The notes under the pieces were generated by a model. The model was not told the origin of the DNA and searched no databases. It was given only the letters and a program-made list of their open reading frames with translations. Made by a program: the position numbers and the translations under genes. This document shows positions 13,001-24,707 of a DNA stretch of 64,000 bases, piece by piece. The DNA lies in the NCBI RefSeq assembly GCF_910589175.1, contig NZ_CAJURR010000003.1:35335-99334 (forward strand), read 5' to 3'. How positions within the stretch are numbered: the stretch's first letter is position 1; every line of letters starts with the position of its first letter. This DNA is from an uncultured Lactobacillus sp. (GTDB taxonomy: Bacteria; Bacillota; Bacilli; Lactobacillales; Lactobacillaceae).

Positions 13001-13729
13001 GTTCTTGAATTACACTTAGGTATTGCTGCTAAACAGCTTGGTATTCACGTTGCTACTCCAGTATTTGATGGTGCTTCTGAAGATGATATGTGGAATATGG
13101 TCCGTGAAGCTGGTATTGGAAAAGATGGTAAAACTGTTCTTTACGATGGACGTACTGGTGAACCATTCCATAACCGTGTTTCAGTAGGGGTTATGTACTA
13201 CTTGAAACTAGCTCACATGGTTGATGATAAGATCCACGCACGTTCAATTGGGCCTTACTCACTTGTTACTCAACAACCACTTGGTGGTAAAGCACAATTT
13301 GGTGGTCAGCGTTTTGGTGAAATGGAAGTTTGGGCTCTTGAAGCTTATGGTGCTGCCTACACTCTACAAGAAATCTTAACTTACAAGTCAGATGACGTTG
13401 TAGGTCGTGTTAAGGCTTATGAAGCTATTGTTAAGGGCGAAAAAATTCCAAAACCTGGTGTTCCAGAATCATTCCGTGTTCTTGTGAAAGAATTACAATC
13501 TCTTGGTTTGGATATCAAAGTCTTAGATATGGATCATAAAGAAATTGAATTGCGTGATATGGATGATGATTCTAACGATCACTTCAATATCGATACTTTA
13601 TCTAAACTTGCTGAACAACAAGAAAAGAAGAAGTTAGCTGAAGAAGCTGCAAAAAAGAACGATAAGTCAGATGAACCTGTAGATGAGAGTGATTCTTCAA
13701 CTTCATCTGATGACAAGGTTTCTAAGTAA
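10100..13729 (+). CDS. rpoB: RNA polymerase beta subunit
   Basis: This is the catalytic beta subunit of RNA polymerase. With the TTG start at 10100 it has 1,209 residues and begins [20 protein letters not shown]. The in-frame ATG at 10091 directly abuts the AAGAAAGG site, which is too close; nine bases lie between AAAGG and the TTG. Hallmarks include the fork and rifampicin region ([33 protein letters not shown]), [11 protein letters not shown], and the conserved [11 protein letters not shown] segment near the 3' third. Rifampicin-site residues look wild type. The C-terminal tail is a charged low-complexity extension ([20 protein letters not shown]), common in lactobacilli. rpoC follows after 17 bases. 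Confidence 0.98.
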   Translation: MLGHAVNYGSHRTRRSFSRIKEVLKLPNLTDVQTQSYKWFLNEGIREMFDDIMPISDFSGKLSLEFVDYKLLKPKYTLEEARDHDANYSAPLHVTLKLTNHETGEIKTQDVFFGEFPLMTDSGTFVINGAERVIVSQLVRSPGVYYNSDFDKNGRQIFGATVIPNRGAWLEYETDAKDLAYVRIDRTRKLPLTVLIRALGFGSDSEIADMFGESDSLRFTLEKDIHKNPADSRVAEALKDIYERLRPGEPKTTDSSRSLLYARFFDPRRYDLAPVGRYKINKKLSLKNRLLRQTLAETLADPDTGEIIAKKGDVVTHELLDKLSPYLDRDDFKMVTYEPSKEGVLPDPVTVQEIKVYSKVDPERVVKLMSNGHIADDVKHLTPADVLASINYFFDLQDNIGTTDDIDHLGNRRIRRVGELLQNQFRIGLARMERVVRERMSIQDISTVTPQQLINIRPVVASVKEFFGSSQLSQFMDQNNPLGELTHKRRMSALGPGGLSRDRAGYEVRDVHYTHYGRLCPIETPEGPNIGLINSLATYAIVNKYGFIETPYRRVSWDTHKVTDKIDYLTADVEDNYIIAGANARLNEDGSFKDKIVLARHKEDNLEVTPDKIDYMDVIPKQVVSVTSACIPFLENDDSNRALMGANHQRQAVPLINPHAPLVGTGMEYRAAHDSGDALLAKAPGVVEYVDANEIRIRRDDDTLDKYVLEKFRRSNATKNYNQTPAVKQGERVVADEVIADGPSMENGELALGQNPIIAFLTWNMYNYEDAVMISERMVKDDVYTSIHIEDYESEARDTKLGPEEITREIPNVGEDALKDLNEEGIVRIGAEVQDGDILVGKVTPKGVTELSAEERLLHAIFGEKAREVRDTSLRVPHGGGGIVQNVQVFTREAGDELPPGVNKMVRVYIVQKRKIQVGDKMSGRHGNKGTIALVCPEEDMPYLPDGRPVDICLNPMGVPSRMNIGQVLELHLGIAAKQLGIHVATPVFDGASEDDMWNMVREAGIGKDGKTVLYDGRTGEPFHNRVSVGVMYYLKLAHMVDDKIHARSIGPYSLVTQQPLGGKAQFGGQRFGEMEVWALEAYGAAYTLQEILTYKSDDVVGRVKAYEAIVKGEKIPKPGVPESFRVLVKELQSLGLDIKVLDMDHKEIELRDMDDDSNDHFNIDTLSKLAEQQEKKKLAEEAAKKNDKSDEPVDESDSSTSSDDKVSK

Positions 13730-13746
13730 TATAGGAGGTTAAACTT

Positions 13747-16700
13747 TTGATCGACGTAAATAAGTTTGAAAGTATGCAAATCGGTTTGGCTTCTCCAAAC
13801 AAGATCAGAAGTTGGTCTTATGGTGAAGTTAAAAAACCAGAAACTATCAACTATCGTACTTTGAAGCCAGAAAAAGATGGTTTGTTCGATGAAAGAATCT
13901 TCGGGCCAACTAAAGACTGGTCTTGTGCTTGTGGTAAGTACAAGGGTATTCGCTACCGTGGCATTGTTTGTGATAGATGTGGTGTTGAAGTTACTTCTGC
14001 TAAGGTAAGAAGAGAACGTATGGGTCACATTGAACTAGCTGCACCAGTTTCACATATCTGGTATTTCAAAGGTATCCCTTCACGTATGGGATTAGTCTTA
14101 GATATTTCACCTCGTGCATTGGAAGAAGTAATTTATTTTGCTGCTTACATTGTTATCGATGCAGGTGATACTGATCTTGAAGATAAGCAACTTTTAACAG
14201 AAGCTGAATATCGTGAAAAGAAAGCAAAATTCGGTGACCGTTTTGAAGCCAAAATGGGTGCTGAAGCTGTGAAAGAACTTCTAGAACAAGTAGATATTGA
14301 TAAAGAAGTTCATGAATTAAAAGAAGAATTAAAGACTGCTACTGGTCAAAAGAGAACTCGGGCTATTCGAAGATTAGACATCTTGGATGCCTTTAAGAAT
14401 TCAGGTAACAAGCCTTCATGGATGGTTATGGATTGTATTCCTGTTATTCCACCAGACTTGAGACCAATGGTTCAACTTGATGGTGGACGTTTCGCAACTT
14501 CTGACTTGAACGATTTATACAGACGTGTAATCAACCGTAACAATCGTTTAAAGAGATTGTTAGACTTAAATGCACCAAGAATTATCGTTCAAAATGAAAA
14601 ACGTATGCTTCAAGAAGCAGTTGATGCATTAATTGACAACGGTAGACGTGGACGTCCAGTTGTCGGACCAGGTAATCGTCCTCTTAAATCTCTTTCTCAC
14701 ATGTTAAAGGGTAAGCAAGGACGTTTCCGTCAAAACTTACTTGGTAAACGTGTTGACTACTCAGGTCGTTCAGTTATCGATGTTTCACCTGAATTGAAGT
14801 TTTACCAATGTGGTGTGCCACGTCCAATGGCTCTAGAATTATTTAAGCCATTTGTAATGCACGAATTAGTAAAACGTGGTTTAGCATCTAACATTAAGAA
14901 TGCTAAGCGTAAGATTGATCGTGAAGATGATGATATCTGGGATATCTTAGAAGATGTAATTAAAGAAAGACCGGTTCTTTTGAACCGTGCACCTACTCTT
15001 CACCGTTTAGGTATTCAAGCTTTTGAACCAGTTTTGGTACCTGGTAAGTCAATCCGTCTTCACCCACTTGCTTGTGAAGCTTACAATGCCGACTTTGATG
15101 GTGACCAGATGGCCATTCACGTTCCATTGTCTGATGAAGCTGTAGCAGAATCACGTTTGCTTATGCTTGCTGCTCACCATATCTTAGCTCCTAAGGATGG
15201 TAAGCCAATCGTTACACCATCTCAGGATATTGTTTTGGGTAACTACTGGTTAACTCAAGCAGAGCGTGGTCGTGAAGGTGAAGGAATGATCTTTGACTCA
15301 CCAGCCGAAGCAGCTATTGCATATGCAAATGGTGATATTCACTATCATACTCGTATTGGTTTAGCAGCTGATTCAATGCCAGAAAAGCCATGGCCAAAAG
15401 GCTATGAACATGGAATTTTTGTAACTACTTATGGTAAGCTGGTTTTCAACCAAATTTTCCCTAAGGATTTCTACTACATTAATGATCCAACTCAAGAAAA
15501 TCTTACTCACCCGGTAGATGAAAGATACTTCTTACAGCCAGGTGAAGATATCCATGAAAAGCTTGATAATATGAAGCTTGGTCAAGCCTTCAAGAAGGGA
15601 TTCTTATCAGATTCTATTGCTCAAATTTACAAGGATTACAAAGTTCAAAGAACTTCCGATTTCTTGGATGATTTGAAGGAACTAGGCTACACTGTATGTA
15701 CTACTTCTGGTTTAACTATCGGTGTTGAAGATATCCCTACAATTAGTGACAAAGATGACATTGTAGCAGAAGCTCGTAAGAAAGTTGATGTTGTTTCTAA
15801 GCAATACCGTCGTGGTTTGATCACTGATGAAGAAAGACATGATCGAGTAATTAGTATTTGGAATAATTGTAAAGACATTGTTCAAAATGAAATTGCTCAG
15901 ATTCATGCACCAAGAAACCCAATTACAATCATGGCCGATTCTGGTGCTCGTGGTAACATTTCTAACTTTACCCAGCTTGCTGGTATGCGTGGTTTGATGG
16001 CCGCTCCTAACGGAGGAATGATGGAAATTCCTGTTACTTCAAACTTCCGTGAAGGTTTGTCTGTTTTGGAAATGTTCATGTCCACTCACGGTGCTCGTAA
16101 GGGTATGACGGATACCGCCTTGAAGACTGCCAACTCTGGTTACTTAACTCGTCGTTTGGTAGACGTAGCTCAAGATGTCATTATTCGTGAAGAAGATTGT
16201 GGCACTGATCGTGGTTTAACTGTTCACGCAATTACTGAAGGCGATGAAATGATTGAACCATTATTTGACCGTTTAGTTGGTCGTTACACTTCTAAGAGTG
16301 TTTATGATCCAGAAACTCATGAAGTAATTTGTCCAGCTGATGTCTTAATGGACGAAGATATGGCTCATAAGATTGTTGATGCTGGAGTTACTGAAGTAAC
16401 AATTCGTTCCGTATTTACTTGCAACACTCAACATGGTGTATGTAAGAAATGTTACGGTATGAACCTTGCTACTGGTGACGATGTTGAAGTTGGTGAAGCA
16501 GTTGGTACTGTTGCCGCTCAATCAATTGGTGAACCTGGTACTCAGTTAACTATGCGTAACTTCCACAACGGTGGTGTTGCTGGTGCTGCAGATATTACTC
16601 AAGGTTTACCTCGTGTTCAAGAATTGTTTGAAGCTCGTAATCCTAAGGGGCGTGCTACAATTTCTGAAGTAACTGGTGAAGTAACTTCAATTGAAGAAGA

Positions 16701-17418
16701 TCCAGCCGAACACACTCGTCAAATTACTGTTAAGGGACAAACTGATACCCGTACTTATGATGTACCATATACTGCCTCAGTAGCAGTTGCTGAAGGCGAT
16801 CACGTTGTACGTGGAGATAAGTTAACTCTTGGTTCTATCGATCCTAAGGAATTGATTCGTGTACGTGATGCATTGACTACCGAAAAATACATTCTAAGTG
16901 AAATTCAAAAAGCTTATAGAATGCAGGGTGTAGAAATTGCCGACAAACACGTTGAAGTTATGGCACGTCAAATGCTTCAAAAGGTTCGTATTCTTGACCC
17001 AGGTGAAACTGATATCTTACCAGGTGAATTGATGGATATCGGTGAATTTAAGGCAAGAAACCGTGAAGTAATTATTTCCGGTGGTATTCCTGCTACTGCA
17101 CAAAGCGTAATCCTTGGTATTACCAAGGCCGCTCTTGAAACTAATAGTTTCTTATCTGCAGCTTCATTCCAGGAAACTACTCGTGTTCTTACTGATGCTT
17201 CTATTCGCGGCAAGAACGATCCATTACTTGGTCTTAAGGAAAATGTTATTATTGGTAAGATTATTCCTGCAGGTACTGGTATGCCAGTTTACCGTGAAAT
17301 GGAACCTAAAGTTGATGTTCCTGAAGATGAAAAGAAAAAGTCAGTTTATTCTATAGCTGATATTGAAAAGAAATTAGCTGCAGCTGATGCAGAGAAAGAT
17401 AATGGCTCAGCTGACTAA
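13747..17418 (+). CDS. rpoC: RNA polymerase beta' subunit
   Basis: This is the 1,223-residue beta' subunit. It shows the N-terminal zinc ribbon (C60, C62, C75, C78), the catalytic magnesium loop NADFDGD at 447-453 with D449, D451 and D453, the second zinc site (CGTDRG with [11 protein letters not shown]), and the trigger-loop region near [16 protein letters not shown]. The start is a TTG behind a perfect AGGAGG. It is co-transcribed with rpoB. A strong hairpin closes the unit against the convergent comC gene. Confidence 0.98.
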   Translation: MIDVNKFESMQIGLASPNKIRSWSYGEVKKPETINYRTLKPEKDGLFDERIFGPTKDWSCACGKYKGIRYRGIVCDRCGVEVTSAKVRRERMGHIELAAPVSHIWYFKGIPSRMGLVLDISPRALEEVIYFAAYIVIDAGDTDLEDKQLLTEAEYREKKAKFGDRFEAKMGAEAVKELLEQVDIDKEVHELKEELKTATGQKRTRAIRRLDILDAFKNSGNKPSWMVMDCIPVIPPDLRPMVQLDGGRFATSDLNDLYRRVINRNNRLKRLLDLNAPRIIVQNEKRMLQEAVDALIDNGRRGRPVVGPGNRPLKSLSHMLKGKQGRFRQNLLGKRVDYSGRSVIDVSPELKFYQCGVPRPMALELFKPFVMHELVKRGLASNIKNAKRKIDREDDDIWDILEDVIKERPVLLNRAPTLHRLGIQAFEPVLVPGKSIRLHPLACEAYNADFDGDQMAIHVPLSDEAVAESRLLMLAAHHILAPKDGKPIVTPSQDIVLGNYWLTQAERGREGEGMIFDSPAEAAIAYANGDIHYHTRIGLAADSMPEKPWPKGYEHGIFVTTYGKLVFNQIFPKDFYYINDPTQENLTHPVDERYFLQPGEDIHEKLDNMKLGQAFKKGFLSDSIAQIYKDYKVQRTSDFLDDLKELGYTVCTTSGLTIGVEDIPTISDKDDIVAEARKKVDVVSKQYRRGLITDEERHDRVISIWNNCKDIVQNEIAQIHAPRNPITIMADSGARGNISNFTQLAGMRGLMAAPNGGMMEIPVTSNFREGLSVLEMFMSTHGARKGMTDTALKTANSGYLTRRLVDVAQDVIIREEDCGTDRGLTVHAITEGDEMIEPLFDRLVGRYTSKSVYDPETHEVICPADVLMDEDMAHKIVDAGVTEVTIRSVFTCNTQHGVCKKCYGMNLATGDDVEVGEAVGTVAAQSIGEPGTQLTMRNFHNGGVAGAADITQGLPRVQELFEARNPKGRATISEVTGEVTSIEEDPAEHTRQITVKGQTDTRTYDVPYTASVAVAEGDHVVRGDKLTLGSIDPKELIRVRDALTTEKYILSEIQKAYRMQGVEIADKHVEVMARQMLQKVRILDPGETDILPGELMDIGEFKARNREVIISGGIPATAQSVILGITKAALETNSFLSAASFQETTRVLTDASIRGKNDPLLGLKENVIIGKIIPAGTGMPVYREMEPKVDVPEDEKKKSVYSIADIEKKLAAADAEKDNGSAD

Positions 17419-17449
17419 TCATCCTTTCAAAACTTAAACATTTGTGTTC

Positions 17450-17486
17450 AAAAAGCCTATTCGTGTAAAAACGAGTAGGCTTTTTT
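17450..17486. terminator. Bidirectional terminator between rpoC and comC
   Basis: AAAAAGCCTATTCGT pairs with ACGAGTAGGCTTTTTT (one G-U), with T-runs on both strands, so it can end rpoC on the plus strand and comC on the minus strand. Confidence 0.9.
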
Positions 17487-17492
17487 GTGTTA

Positions 17493-18164
17493 TTAGAGAA
17501 AATTATAAAATATAAGGCTTAAAAAAATAAAAGGAATAAAGGGATATGTGTTCCGTTTATCACCAACTACATGATTAATAAGTAAAAAAATAGAAGCTAA
17601 AAGAAAAATATATTGTGCAGTATAAAAATCATAGTAAAAAATTAGAATAACAAAAATGATTGTATCACCATAGCCAAATTTATTTTTTAAATTCATTATT
17701 AAAAAAATTAAAATTGTAGTAAATATTAGGATCCATTCAGTTATGTCGTAGCTTGAAAAAGAACGAGTGAGAGAGACAAGCAAAATTAACGGCAAAAGGA
17801 CAAAGATAGGAAAAGATTGGTCAAAATAATCAAAGATACTAATTAGAAAAATAAAGGTAATGAATAAATAGGAAGATTGATCAAAAGAGGGATTTAAGGG
17901 TAAAAATGCAAGACCACCAAGTAATTCACAATATAATGCTTCTATAGGAATAGGTGCATTGCAGAAAAAGCAATGTCCTTTATACCGTATAAAGGAAAAT
18001 ATAGGAATTTGATTAAGGAGAGTGAGAGGGATTTGGCAAGTATCGCAGTGAGATCTCTCCGTGATAAAATTTTCCTGCCCAAAACGCTGTACGATCGCTA
18101 ATAAGTGGGAACCGATGACAGTTCCAAATATAAAATTAAGTCCATGAATAAATAATGTTGACAT
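17493..18164 (-). CDS. comC: Prepilin peptidase / N-methyltransferase ComC
   Basis: This polytopic membrane aspartic protease cleaves leader peptides of type IV-like pseudopilins used for DNA uptake. The 223 residues start with a helix (FGTVIGSHLLAIVQRF), followed by a cytoplasmic loop with two CxxC pairs (CDTC, CFFC) and a series of hydrophobic helices. The two catalytic aspartates fit IFDYFDQ and the FGYGD (GxGD-type) motif. The start has GGAGGT on the minus strand. It stands alone, convergent to rpoC and divergent from rpsL. Competence in this group is usually uncertain even when com genes are intact; nothing here shows the gene is broken. Confidence 0.9.
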   Translation of the reverse strand: MSTLFIHGLNFIFGTVIGSHLLAIVQRFGQENFITERSHCDTCQIPLTLLNQIPIFSFIRYKGHCFFCNAPIPIEALYCELLGGLAFLPLNPSFDQSSYLFITFIFLISIFDYFDQSFPIFVLLPLILLVSLTRSFSSYDITEWILIFTTILIFLIMNLKNKFGYGDTIIFVILIFYYDFYTAQYIFLLASIFLLINHVVGDKRNTYPFIPFIFLSLIFYNFL

Positions 18165-18217
18165 TTTTTACCTCCGATATTTATATACGCAAAATTAAAA
18201 AAAGTTTTTTTTAATTG

Positions 18218-18246
18218 TTTACGGAATTAAAAAATCGTGTTACACT
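18218..18246 (+). promoter_or_regulatory. str operon promoter
   Basis: TTTACG (18218-18223) is 17 bases from TACACT (18241-18246), which is preceded by TGT, giving an extended -10 element. Confidence 0.75.
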
Positions 18247-18252
18247 AGCCAT

Positions 18253-18331
18253 TGTGCTATTAAAAACATGATGTCCGTGAGGTCAGAAAAGAAACTCCCG
18301 GATGTGTGAACAATTTTAGGAGGAAATTTTA
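18253..18331 (+). promoter_or_regulatory. rpsL 5' leader with hairpin
   Basis: The leader of about 80 bases holds TCCGTGAG (18274-18281) pairing with CTCCCGGA (18295-18302) with one mismatch, around a purine-rich loop. It ends in TAGGAGG before the rpsL start. Such a leader could be a ribosomal protein binding site, but I do not recognise a named motif. Confidence 0.4.
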
Positions 18332-18739
18332 ATGCCAACAATTAACCAATTGGTTAGAAAAGGCCGTCACTCAAAGACGACTAAATCTGATTCACCAGCT
18401 TTAAACTATGCTTACAACAGCATGAAGAAAAAGATGAACTACAACCCAGCACCTCAAATGCGTGGAGTTGCAACTCGTGTAGGTACTATGACACCTAAGA
18501 AGCCTAACTCAGCTTTACGTAAGTACGCTCGTGTTCGTCTTTCAAACTTAATTGAAGTTACTGCTTACATCCCTGGTATTGGTCACAACTTACAAGAACA
18601 CTCCGTTGTTTTAATTCGTGGTGGTCGTGTAAAGGACCTTCCTGGTGTTCGTTACCACATCATTCGTGGTGCTTTGGATACTGCAGGTGTTGATGGTAGA
18701 AAACAAGGCCGTTCTAAGTACGGTGCTAAGAAGGGTTAA
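18332..18739 (+). CDS. rpsL: 30S ribosomal protein S12
   Basis: S12 lies at the decoding centre and controls accuracy. At 135 residues it carries the conserved [17 protein letters not shown] and [16 protein letters not shown] blocks; the lysines that change in streptomycin resistance look wild type. TAGGAGG precedes the ATG. It is the first gene of rpsL-rpsG-fusA. Confidence 0.98.
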   Translation: MPTINQLVRKGRHSKTTKSDSPALNYAYNSMKKKMNYNPAPQMRGVATRVGTMTPKKPNSALRKYARVRLSNLIEVTAYIPGIGHNLQEHSVVLIRGGRVKDLPGVRYHIIRGALDTAGVDGRKQGRSKYGAKKG

Positions 18740-18762
18740 ACAGTTAATAGGAGGGACTACTA

Positions 18763-19233
18763 ATGCCTAGAAAAGGTAATATTGCTAAGAGAGATGTTTT
18801 AGCAGATCCAGTTTACAACTCTAAATTGGTTACTAAGTTAATTAACCACTTAATGATTGATGGTAAGAAAGCAAAGGCATCTTCAATTCTTTACGATGCT
18901 TTTGGTATTATTCAAGATAAGACTGGTAAGGAACCAGTTGAAGTTTTTGAAGAAGCAATGAACAATGTTATGCCAGTTTTGGAAGTTAAAGCTCGCCGTA
19001 TCGGTGGTTCTAACTACCAAATCCCAGTTGAAGTTCGTCCAGAAAGAAGAACTACTCTTGGCTTAAGATGGCTTGTTTCATACGCACGCTTACGTAATGA
19101 ACATACTATGGATGAACGTCTTGCAAATGAAATTATGGATGCTGCTAACAACACTGGTTCAGCAGTTAAGAAACGTGAAGACGTCCACAGAATGGCAGAA
19201 GCAAACCGTGCATTTGCTCACTACCGCTTCTAA
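18763..19233 (+). CDS. rpsG: 30S ribosomal protein S7
   Basis: S7 starts assembly of the 30S head and contacts the E-site tRNA. At 156 residues it shows the family's typical N-terminus ([12 protein letters not shown]) and the [13 protein letters not shown] loop. GGAGG sits before the ATG. S7 is the known translational repressor of the str operon in Escherichia coli; whether it is here is not visible. Confidence 0.98.
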   Translation: MPRKGNIAKRDVLADPVYNSKLVTKLINHLMIDGKKAKASSILYDAFGIIQDKTGKEPVEVFEEAMNNVMPVLEVKARRIGGSNYQIPVEVRPERRTTLGLRWLVSYARLRNEHTMDERLANEIMDAANNTGSAVKKREDVHRMAEANRAFAHYRF

Positions 19234-19262
19234 TCGTTAGTTTGTAAAAGGAGATTAATCTT

Positions 19263-21359
19263 ATGGCTAACAAACGTGAATTCCCTTTGGATAAGACACG
19301 TAACATTGGTATCATGGCCCACATCGATGCCGGTAAAACTACTACTACTGAACGTATTTTGTACTATACTGGTAAGATCCACAAAATTGGTGAAACTCAC
19401 GAAGGTGACTCACAAATGGACTGGATGGAAGAAGAAAAGGAACGTGGTATCACTATTACTTCCGCAGCTACTACTGCTCAATGGAAGGATTACAGAATTA
19501 ACATTATTGATACCCCAGGACACGTTGACTTCACTATCGAAGTAGAACGTTCACTTCGTGTTCTTGATGGTGCCGTAACTGTTCTTGATGCTCAAGCTGG
19601 TGTTGAACCACAAACTGAAAATGTTTGGCGTCAAGCTGAAACTTACGGTGTTCCTCGTATTGTTTTTGTTAACAAGATGGACAAGATCGGTGCTGACTTC
19701 GATAAGTCCGTTAAATCATTACATGAACGTTTAAACGCAAACGCACAAGCTGTTCAAATGCCTATTGGTTCAGCAGACACTTTTGAAGGTGTTATTGACT
19801 TAATCAACATGGTTGCTGATGTTTATGATGAAGATAAACTTGGTTCAAAATGGGATACTATTCCAGTTCCTGATGAATACAAGGAAGAAGCTTTAAAGCG
19901 TCGTAACGAATTAATTGAAGCTGTTGCTGATGTTGATGATGGCATTATGGACAAGTACTTAGGCGGTGAAGAAATTTCTAACGATGAATTAAAAGCAGCT
20001 ATCCGTAAAGCTACTTTAAACTTAGAATTCTTCCCAGTTTACGCAGGTTCAGCATTCAAGAACAAGGGTGTTCAAATGATGCTTGATGGTGTTGTTGATT
20101 ACTTACCATCACCACTTGACGTAAAACCTTACGTTGCTCATGATCCTAAGACTGGTGACGAAGTTGAACTTATGGCTGACGATAAGAAGCCATTTGCAGC
20201 TTTAGCATTTAAGATTGCAACTGATCCATTTGTTGGTCGTTTAACTTTCATTCGTGTTTACACTGGTTCACTTCAATCAGGTTCTTACGTATTAAATGCA
20301 TCAAAGAACTCTCGTGAACGTGTTGGCCGTTTGCTTCAAATGCACGCTAACTCAAGAACTGAAATTCCAGAAGTATTCTCAGGTGATATCGCTGGTGCTA
20401 TTGGTTTGAAGAACACTACTACTGGTGACTCCTTAACTGATCCAGCTCACCCACTTATCTTGGAAAGTTTACAAGTTCCAGATCCAGTTATCCAAGTATC
20501 TGTTGAACCTAAGTCAAAAGCTGACCGTGATAAGATGGATGTTGCTTTACAAAAGCTTACTGAAGAAGACCCAACTTTCCGTGCTGAAACTAACCCAGAA
20601 ACTGGTCAAACTTTGATTTCTGGTATGGGTGAGTTACACTTAGACATCATGGTTGAACGTATGAAACGTGAATTTAACGTTGAAGCAACTATTGGTGAAC
20701 CACAAGTTGCTTACCGTGAAACCTTCACTAAGGAAGCTAAAGCACAAGGTAAGTTTGTTCGTCAATCTGGTGGTAAAGGTCAATATGGTGATGTTTGGAT
20801 CGAATTTACTCCAAACGAAGAAGGAAAGGGTTACGAATTCGAAGACGCTATCGTTGGTGGTGTAGTTCCTCGTGAATTTATTCCTTCAGTTGACCAAGGT
20901 TTACAAGAAGCTATGAAGAACGGTGTTCTTGCTGGTTACCCATTAATCGACGTTAAGGCTAAGCTATACGATGGTAGTTACCACGAAGTCGACTCATCAG
21001 AAGCTGCCTTCAAGGTTGCTGCATCTCTTGCTTTAAGAAATGCTGCTTCTAAGGCTGGTGCAGTTATTCTTGAACCTATCATGAAAGTTCAAGTAACTAC
21101 TCCAGAAGAATACTTAGGTGATGTAATGGGATCAATCACTGCACGCCGTGGTTCTATGGAAGGTATGGAAGATAGAGCTGGAGCTAAGGTAATCAACTCA
21201 TTTGTTCCACTTTCAGAAATGTTTGGTTACGCAACTACTTTGCGTTCATCAACTCAAGGTCGTGGTACATTTACTATGGTATTTGACCACTACTCACCAA
21301 CCCCTAAGTCTATTCAAGCTGACATCATCAAAAAACGTGGTGGCGAAGACGCTGAATAA
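19263..21359 (+). CDS. fusA: Elongation factor G
   Basis: EF-G is the GTPase that drives translocation on the ribosome. The 698 residues show the G motifs [13 protein letters not shown] (P-loop), DTPGHVDF and NKMD, followed by domains II to V ([44 protein letters not shown]). It ends the str operon; tuf does not follow, and a terminator closes the unit. The lack of tuf here is usual in lactobacilli. Confidence 0.98.
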   Translation: MANKREFPLDKTRNIGIMAHIDAGKTTTTERILYYTGKIHKIGETHEGDSQMDWMEEEKERGITITSAATTAQWKDYRINIIDTPGHVDFTIEVERSLRVLDGAVTVLDAQAGVEPQTENVWRQAETYGVPRIVFVNKMDKIGADFDKSVKSLHERLNANAQAVQMPIGSADTFEGVIDLINMVADVYDEDKLGSKWDTIPVPDEYKEEALKRRNELIEAVADVDDGIMDKYLGGEEISNDELKAAIRKATLNLEFFPVYAGSAFKNKGVQMMLDGVVDYLPSPLDVKPYVAHDPKTGDEVELMADDKKPFAALAFKIATDPFVGRLTFIRVYTGSLQSGSYVLNASKNSRERVGRLLQMHANSRTEIPEVFSGDIAGAIGLKNTTTGDSLTDPAHPLILESLQVPDPVIQVSVEPKSKADRDKMDVALQKLTEEDPTFRAETNPETGQTLISGMGELHLDIMVERMKREFNVEATIGEPQVAYRETFTKEAKAQGKFVRQSGGKGQYGDVWIEFTPNEEGKGYEFEDAIVGGVVPREFIPSVDQGLQEAMKNGVLAGYPLIDVKAKLYDGSYHEVDSSEAAFKVAASLALRNAASKAGAVILEPIMKVQVTTPEEYLGDVMGSITARRGSMEGMEDRAGAKVINSFVPLSEMFGYATTLRSSTQGRGTFTMVFDHYSPTPKSIQADIIKKRGGEDAE

Positions 21360-21380
21360 TTCTAATTAGAGAGTTAAAGA

Positions 21381-21410
21381 AAAGAGATATCGAATGATAT
21401 CTCTTTTTTT
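21381..21410 (+). terminator. Terminator after fusA
   Basis: AAAGAGATATC and GATATCTCTTT form a perfect 11-pair stem with a GAAT loop and a T-run. Confidence 0.92.
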
Positions 21411-21443
21411 GTATAAAAAAATAAAATAAAATGCTGAGAAAGC

Positions 21444-21472
21444 TTGCTATTTAAGGAAAGACACAGTACAAT
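21444..21472 (+). promoter_or_regulatory. S10 operon promoter
   Basis: TTGCTA (21444-21449) and TACAAT (21467-21472) are 17 bases apart. This would start the long ribosomal protein transcript near 21479. Confidence 0.75.
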
Positions 21473-21478
21473 AGTAAA

Positions 21479-21629
21479 CGTGCGAAAATATTGGAGGGGT
21501 ATACCCCGTGCACAAAAGCAATGCTTTGACGCAAAAGGTTGCGGCACACCAGGCTGCATTGCCACAGAGGTGAGTCGGTAATTTTTGCCGAGCTAGTCAT
21601 CTTTTAAAGAAGACGAAGGAGGTTATTAG
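21479..21629 (+). promoter_or_regulatory. Long structured leader of the S10 operon
   Basis: About 150 untranslated bases separate the promoter from rpsJ. They contain the 12-base palindrome GGGGTATACCCC (21496-21507), a long-range pair GCAATGC (21518-21524) with GCATTGC (21556-21562), and a small hairpin TCGGTA/TGCCGA near 21574-21591. In several bacteria the S10 leader is the target of L4 autoregulation; that this leader works the same way is inference. Confidence 0.5.
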
Positions 21630-21938
21630 ATGGCAAGTCAACAAATTCGTATTAGATTAAAGTCATACGAACATGGTATTCTCGATGAATCAGCTGCTAA
21701 GATTGTAGCTACTGCTGAAAGAACAGGCGCACAAATTTCTGGTCCTGTTCCACTACCTACGGAAAGAACTTTATTCACTGTTTTACGTTCACCACACAAG
21801 AACAAGGATTCACGTGAACAATTTGAAATCCGTACACACAAGCGTTTAATTGATATTTTGAATCCAACACCTAAGACTGTTGATTCATTAATGAAGCTTG
21901 ATTTACCAAGCGGCGTTGATATCGAGATTAAATTATAA
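21630..21938 (+). CDS. rpsJ: 30S ribosomal protein S10
   Basis: S10 is a 30S head protein and, as NusE, a transcription antitermination factor. It has 102 residues with the typical [18 protein letters not shown] start and the [17 protein letters not shown] block. It is the first gene of the S10 operon, behind an unusually long leader, with AAGGAGG eight bases before the ATG. Confidence 0.98.
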   Translation: MASQQIRIRLKSYEHGILDESAAKIVATAERTGAQISGPVPLPTERTLFTVLRSPHKNKDSREQFEIRTHKRLIDILNPTPKTVDSLMKLDLPSGVDIEIKL

Positions 21939-21964
21939 TTTAAAACATATATGGAGGTGTAATC

Positions 21965-22594
21965 ATGACCAAAGGAATCTTAGGAAGAAAGGTCGGTATG
22001 ACTCAAATCTTCACTAAAAACGGTATTTTGGTTCCTGTAACTGTTATCGAAGCAACCCCTAACGTTGTTTTACAAGTTAAAACTAACGAATCAGACGGTT
22101 ACGAAGCAGTTCAAGTAGGTTACCAAGATATGCGTGAAGTATTGAGCAACAAGCCTGCCAAAGGTCATGCTGCAAAAGCAAAGACTTCACCTAAGCGCTT
22201 CATTCGGGAAATCCGCGATGTCGAGCTTAAGGACTACGAAGTCGGCTCAGAAATCACGGTGGACTCATTTAGTGAAGGTGACGTAGTTGACGTTACTGGA
22301 ACTACAAGAGGTCATGGTACTCAAGGTAACATCAAGCGTTGGGGCCAATCAAGAGGTCCAGAAACCCACGGTTCAAGATACCACAGAATCCCAGGTTCAA
22401 TGGGTTCAATCATTAACCGTGTACCTAAGGGTAAAAAGTTACCTGGTCACATGGGTGGCAAGAAAGTTACCGTACAAAACTTAGTAATTGAAAAAGTTGT
22501 ACCTGAAAAGAACGTACTTTTAATTAAGGGTAATGTTCCAGGTGCAAAGAACTCATTAATTTTTGTAAAATCTGCTGCTAAAGCTGCTAAATAG
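21965..22594 (+). CDS. rplC: 50S ribosomal protein L3
   Basis: L3 starts assembly of the 50S subunit near the peptidyl transferase centre. It has 209 residues, beginning [15 protein letters not shown], with the long loop [20 protein letters not shown] that reaches the active site. GGAGG lies upstream of the ATG. Confidence 0.98.
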   Translation: MTKGILGRKVGMTQIFTKNGILVPVTVIEATPNVVLQVKTNESDGYEAVQVGYQDMREVLSNKPAKGHAAKAKTSPKRFIREIRDVELKDYEVGSEITVDSFSEGDVVDVTGTTRGHGTQGNIKRWGQSRGPETHGSRYHRIPGSMGSIINRVPKGKKLPGHMGGKKVTVQNLVIEKVVPEKNVLLIKGNVPGAKNSLIFVKSAAKAAK

Positions 22595-22608
22595 GAAGGA
22601 GGACTATA

Positions 22609-23226
22609 ATGGCTAATTTAGAAATTATCGATCAAAAAGGTAAGTCTGCAGGTAATGTAGATTTAAATGAAGAAATCTTCGGTATTGAACCTAATGAAAG
22701 TGTTGTTTTTGATGCTATCATTAGACAAAGAGCTGGTAAGCGTCAAGGTACTTCTGCTGTAAAGAACAGATCAGCTGTTCGTGGCGGTGGTAAGAAGCCT
22801 TGGAGACAAAAAGGTACTGGTCGTGCTCGTCAAGGTTCTATTAGAGCTCCACAATGGCGTGGTGGTGGTACTGTATTTGGCCCAACTCCTCGTTCATACA
22901 AGATGGATATGCCTCGTAAAGCACGTCGTTTAGCTATGAAGTCAGTTCTTTCCCAAAAAGTTGCTGACAATGATCTAATCATTCTTGATCAATTAACTTT
23001 AGAAGCACCTAAGACTAAAGAATTAAAAGCTATCTTAGATAATGCTAATGTTTCTGGTAAGGTTTTAGTTGTGTCTGATGATAAGAATGTTCAATTATCA
23101 GGTAAGAACCTTCCAAAAGTGAAAGTTGTACCTGTTAATGGCTTAAATGTTGTTGATGCGGTTGACTACCAAAAACTTGTATTAACTCAAGACGCTATTA
23201 AGAGAATTGAGGAGGTTTTGGCATAA
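22609..23226 (+). CDS. rplD: 50S ribosomal protein L4
   Basis: L4 lines the exit tunnel through its long loop ([20 protein letters not shown]), the site of macrolide-resistance changes; it looks wild type. It has 205 residues. In Escherichia coli L4 represses its own operon through the leader. Its TAA shares a base with the ATG of rplW (TAATG), so the two are translationally coupled. Confidence 0.98.
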   Translation: MANLEIIDQKGKSAGNVDLNEEIFGIEPNESVVFDAIIRQRAGKRQGTSAVKNRSAVRGGGKKPWRQKGTGRARQGSIRAPQWRGGGTVFGPTPRSYKMDMPRKARRLAMKSVLSQKVADNDLIILDQLTLEAPKTKELKAILDNANVSGKVLVVSDDKNVQLSGKNLPKVKVVPVNGLNVVDAVDYQKLVLTQDAIKRIEEVLA

Positions 23227-23522
23227 TGGATGCACGTGATATCATCTTACGGCCTGTAGTTACCGAAAAATCCATGAACTTAATGGATGATAAAAAGTAT
23301 ACTTTTGATGTGCTTGTATCAGCTACCAAGACTCAAGTTCGTAATGCAATCGAAGAAATTTTTGATGTAAAAGTTAAAAATGTTAACATTATGAACGTTC
23401 GCGGTAAAGAAAAGAGAGTTGGTCGTTACACTGGTAAGACTGCTCGCCGTAGAAAAGCAATCGTTACTTTAACTGAAGATTCTAATGACATTAAGATCTT
23501 CAATGATAATAAAGAAAATTAG
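23226..23522 (+). CDS. rplW: 50S ribosomal protein L23
   Basis: L23 is at the tunnel exit and docks trigger factor and SRP. It has 98 residues with [21 protein letters not shown] at the start region. It overlaps rplD by one base, and its ribosome site GAGGAGG lies in the end of rplD. Confidence 0.97.
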   Translation: MDARDIILRPVVTEKSMNLMDDKKYTFDVLVSATKTQVRNAIEEIFDVKVKNVNIMNVRGKEKRVGRYTGKTARRRKAIVTLTEDSNDIKIFNDNKEN

Positions 23523-23541
23523 TAAATAGGAGGTCAGTCAA

Positions 23542-24378
23542 TTGGCAATTATCAAATATAAGCCAACTACAAACGGCAGACGTAATATGACTTCTTCCGA
23601 CTTTGCTGAAATTACCAAGAAAAAGCCTGAAAAGACTTTACTTGAATCTCAAAGTCATACTGCTGGTCGTAACTCATACGGTCATATTACTGTTAGACAC
23701 CGTGGTGGTGGTCACAAACAAAAATACCGTATCATTGACTTCAAGCGTAACAAGGATGATGTAAAAGCAGTTGTTAAGGCTATCGAATACGATCCAAACA
23801 GAACTGCTAATATTGCTCTTCTTCACTACACTGATGGTATTAAAGCTTACATTTTAGCACCTAAGGGTCTAAAAGTTGGTACTGTTGTTGAATCTGGTCC
23901 AAATGCTGATATTAAACCAGGTAATGCATTACCATTATCTGCTATTCCAGCTGGTACTGAAATTCACAATATTGAATTAAAGCCTGGTAAAGGTGGACAA
24001 TTAGTAAGAAGTGCTGGTACTGTTGCACAAGTTCTTGGTAATGATGGTAAGTACACTTTAGTTAGACTTCAAAGTGGTGAAGTTCGTAAGATTTTATCAA
24101 CTTGCCGTGCTACTATCGGTTCTGTTGGTAATGAACAACACTCATTAATTCAATTAGGTAAAGCTGGTCGTAGTCGTTGGTTGGGTAAACGTCCACAATC
24201 TCGTGGTTCCGTAATGAACCCTAACGATCACCCACATGGTGGTGGTGAAGGTAAGGCTCCAGTTGGTCGTCCACAACCTATGACTCCATGGGGTAAGAAG
24301 TCTCGTGGTATTAAGACTAGAAACTCTAAGGCTAGAAGTGAAAAACTTATTATTCGTCACCGTAAAGGTAATAAATAA
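23542..24378 (+). CDS. rplB: 50S ribosomal protein L2
   Basis: L2 is needed for subunit joining and peptidyl transfer. It has 278 residues with the conserved [13 protein letters not shown] and the C-terminal [19 protein letters not shown] segment holding the essential histidine. The start is a TTG (TTGGCAATT) with AGGAGG upstream. Confidence 0.98.
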   Translation: MAIIKYKPTTNGRRNMTSSDFAEITKKKPEKTLLESQSHTAGRNSYGHITVRHRGGGHKQKYRIIDFKRNKDDVKAVVKAIEYDPNRTANIALLHYTDGIKAYILAPKGLKVGTVVESGPNADIKPGNALPLSAIPAGTEIHNIELKPGKGGQLVRSAGTVAQVLGNDGKYTLVRLQSGEVRKILSTCRATIGSVGNEQHSLIQLGKAGRSRWLGKRPQSRGSVMNPNDHPHGGGEGKAPVGRPQPMTPWGKKSRGIKTRNSKARSEKLIIRHRKGNK

Positions 24379-24399
24379 TTAAACGAAGGAGGTTAATTA

Positions 24400-24687
24400 A
24401 TGAGCCGTAGTATTAAAAAAGGTCCTTTTGCTGATGCAAGCCTTTTAAAGAAGATCGAAGCCCAAGAAGGTTCCGAAAAGAAACAAGTAATTAAAACATG
24501 GTCTCGTCGTTCAACTATTTTCCCTTCCTTTGTTGGTTTCACAATAGCTGTTTACGATGGAAGAAAACATGTGCCAGTATACATTACTGAAGATATGGTT
24601 GGTCATAAGTTAGGTGAATTCGTACCTACTAGAACTTTCCGCGGTCACAAGGTCGCTGATAAGGCCACTACTACAGTAGGTAAATAA
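24400..24687 (+). CDS. rpsS: 30S ribosomal protein S19
   Basis: S19 is a head protein that, with S13, contacts the A-site tRNA region. It has 95 residues: [18 protein letters not shown] at the start and [13 protein letters not shown] near the end. AAGGAGG precedes the ATG. Confidence 0.98.
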   Translation: MSRSIKKGPFADASLLKKIEAQEGSEKKQVIKTWSRRSTIFPSFVGFTIAVYDGRKHVPVYITEDMVGHKLGEFVPTRTFRGHKVADKATTTVGK

Positions 24688-24707
24688 TAGGAAGGAGAGA
24701 CATCTAA

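Noticed and set aside
13579..14028. 149-codon antisense frame across the rpoB-rpoC junction
   Set aside because: It lies wholly opposite conserved rpoB and rpoC coding sequence with no ribosome site, so it is a shadow frame.
18165..18217. Competence sigma-factor box before comC
   Set aside because: A weak TGCGTATATA-like stretch is present on the minus strand, but it does not match a known box well enough.
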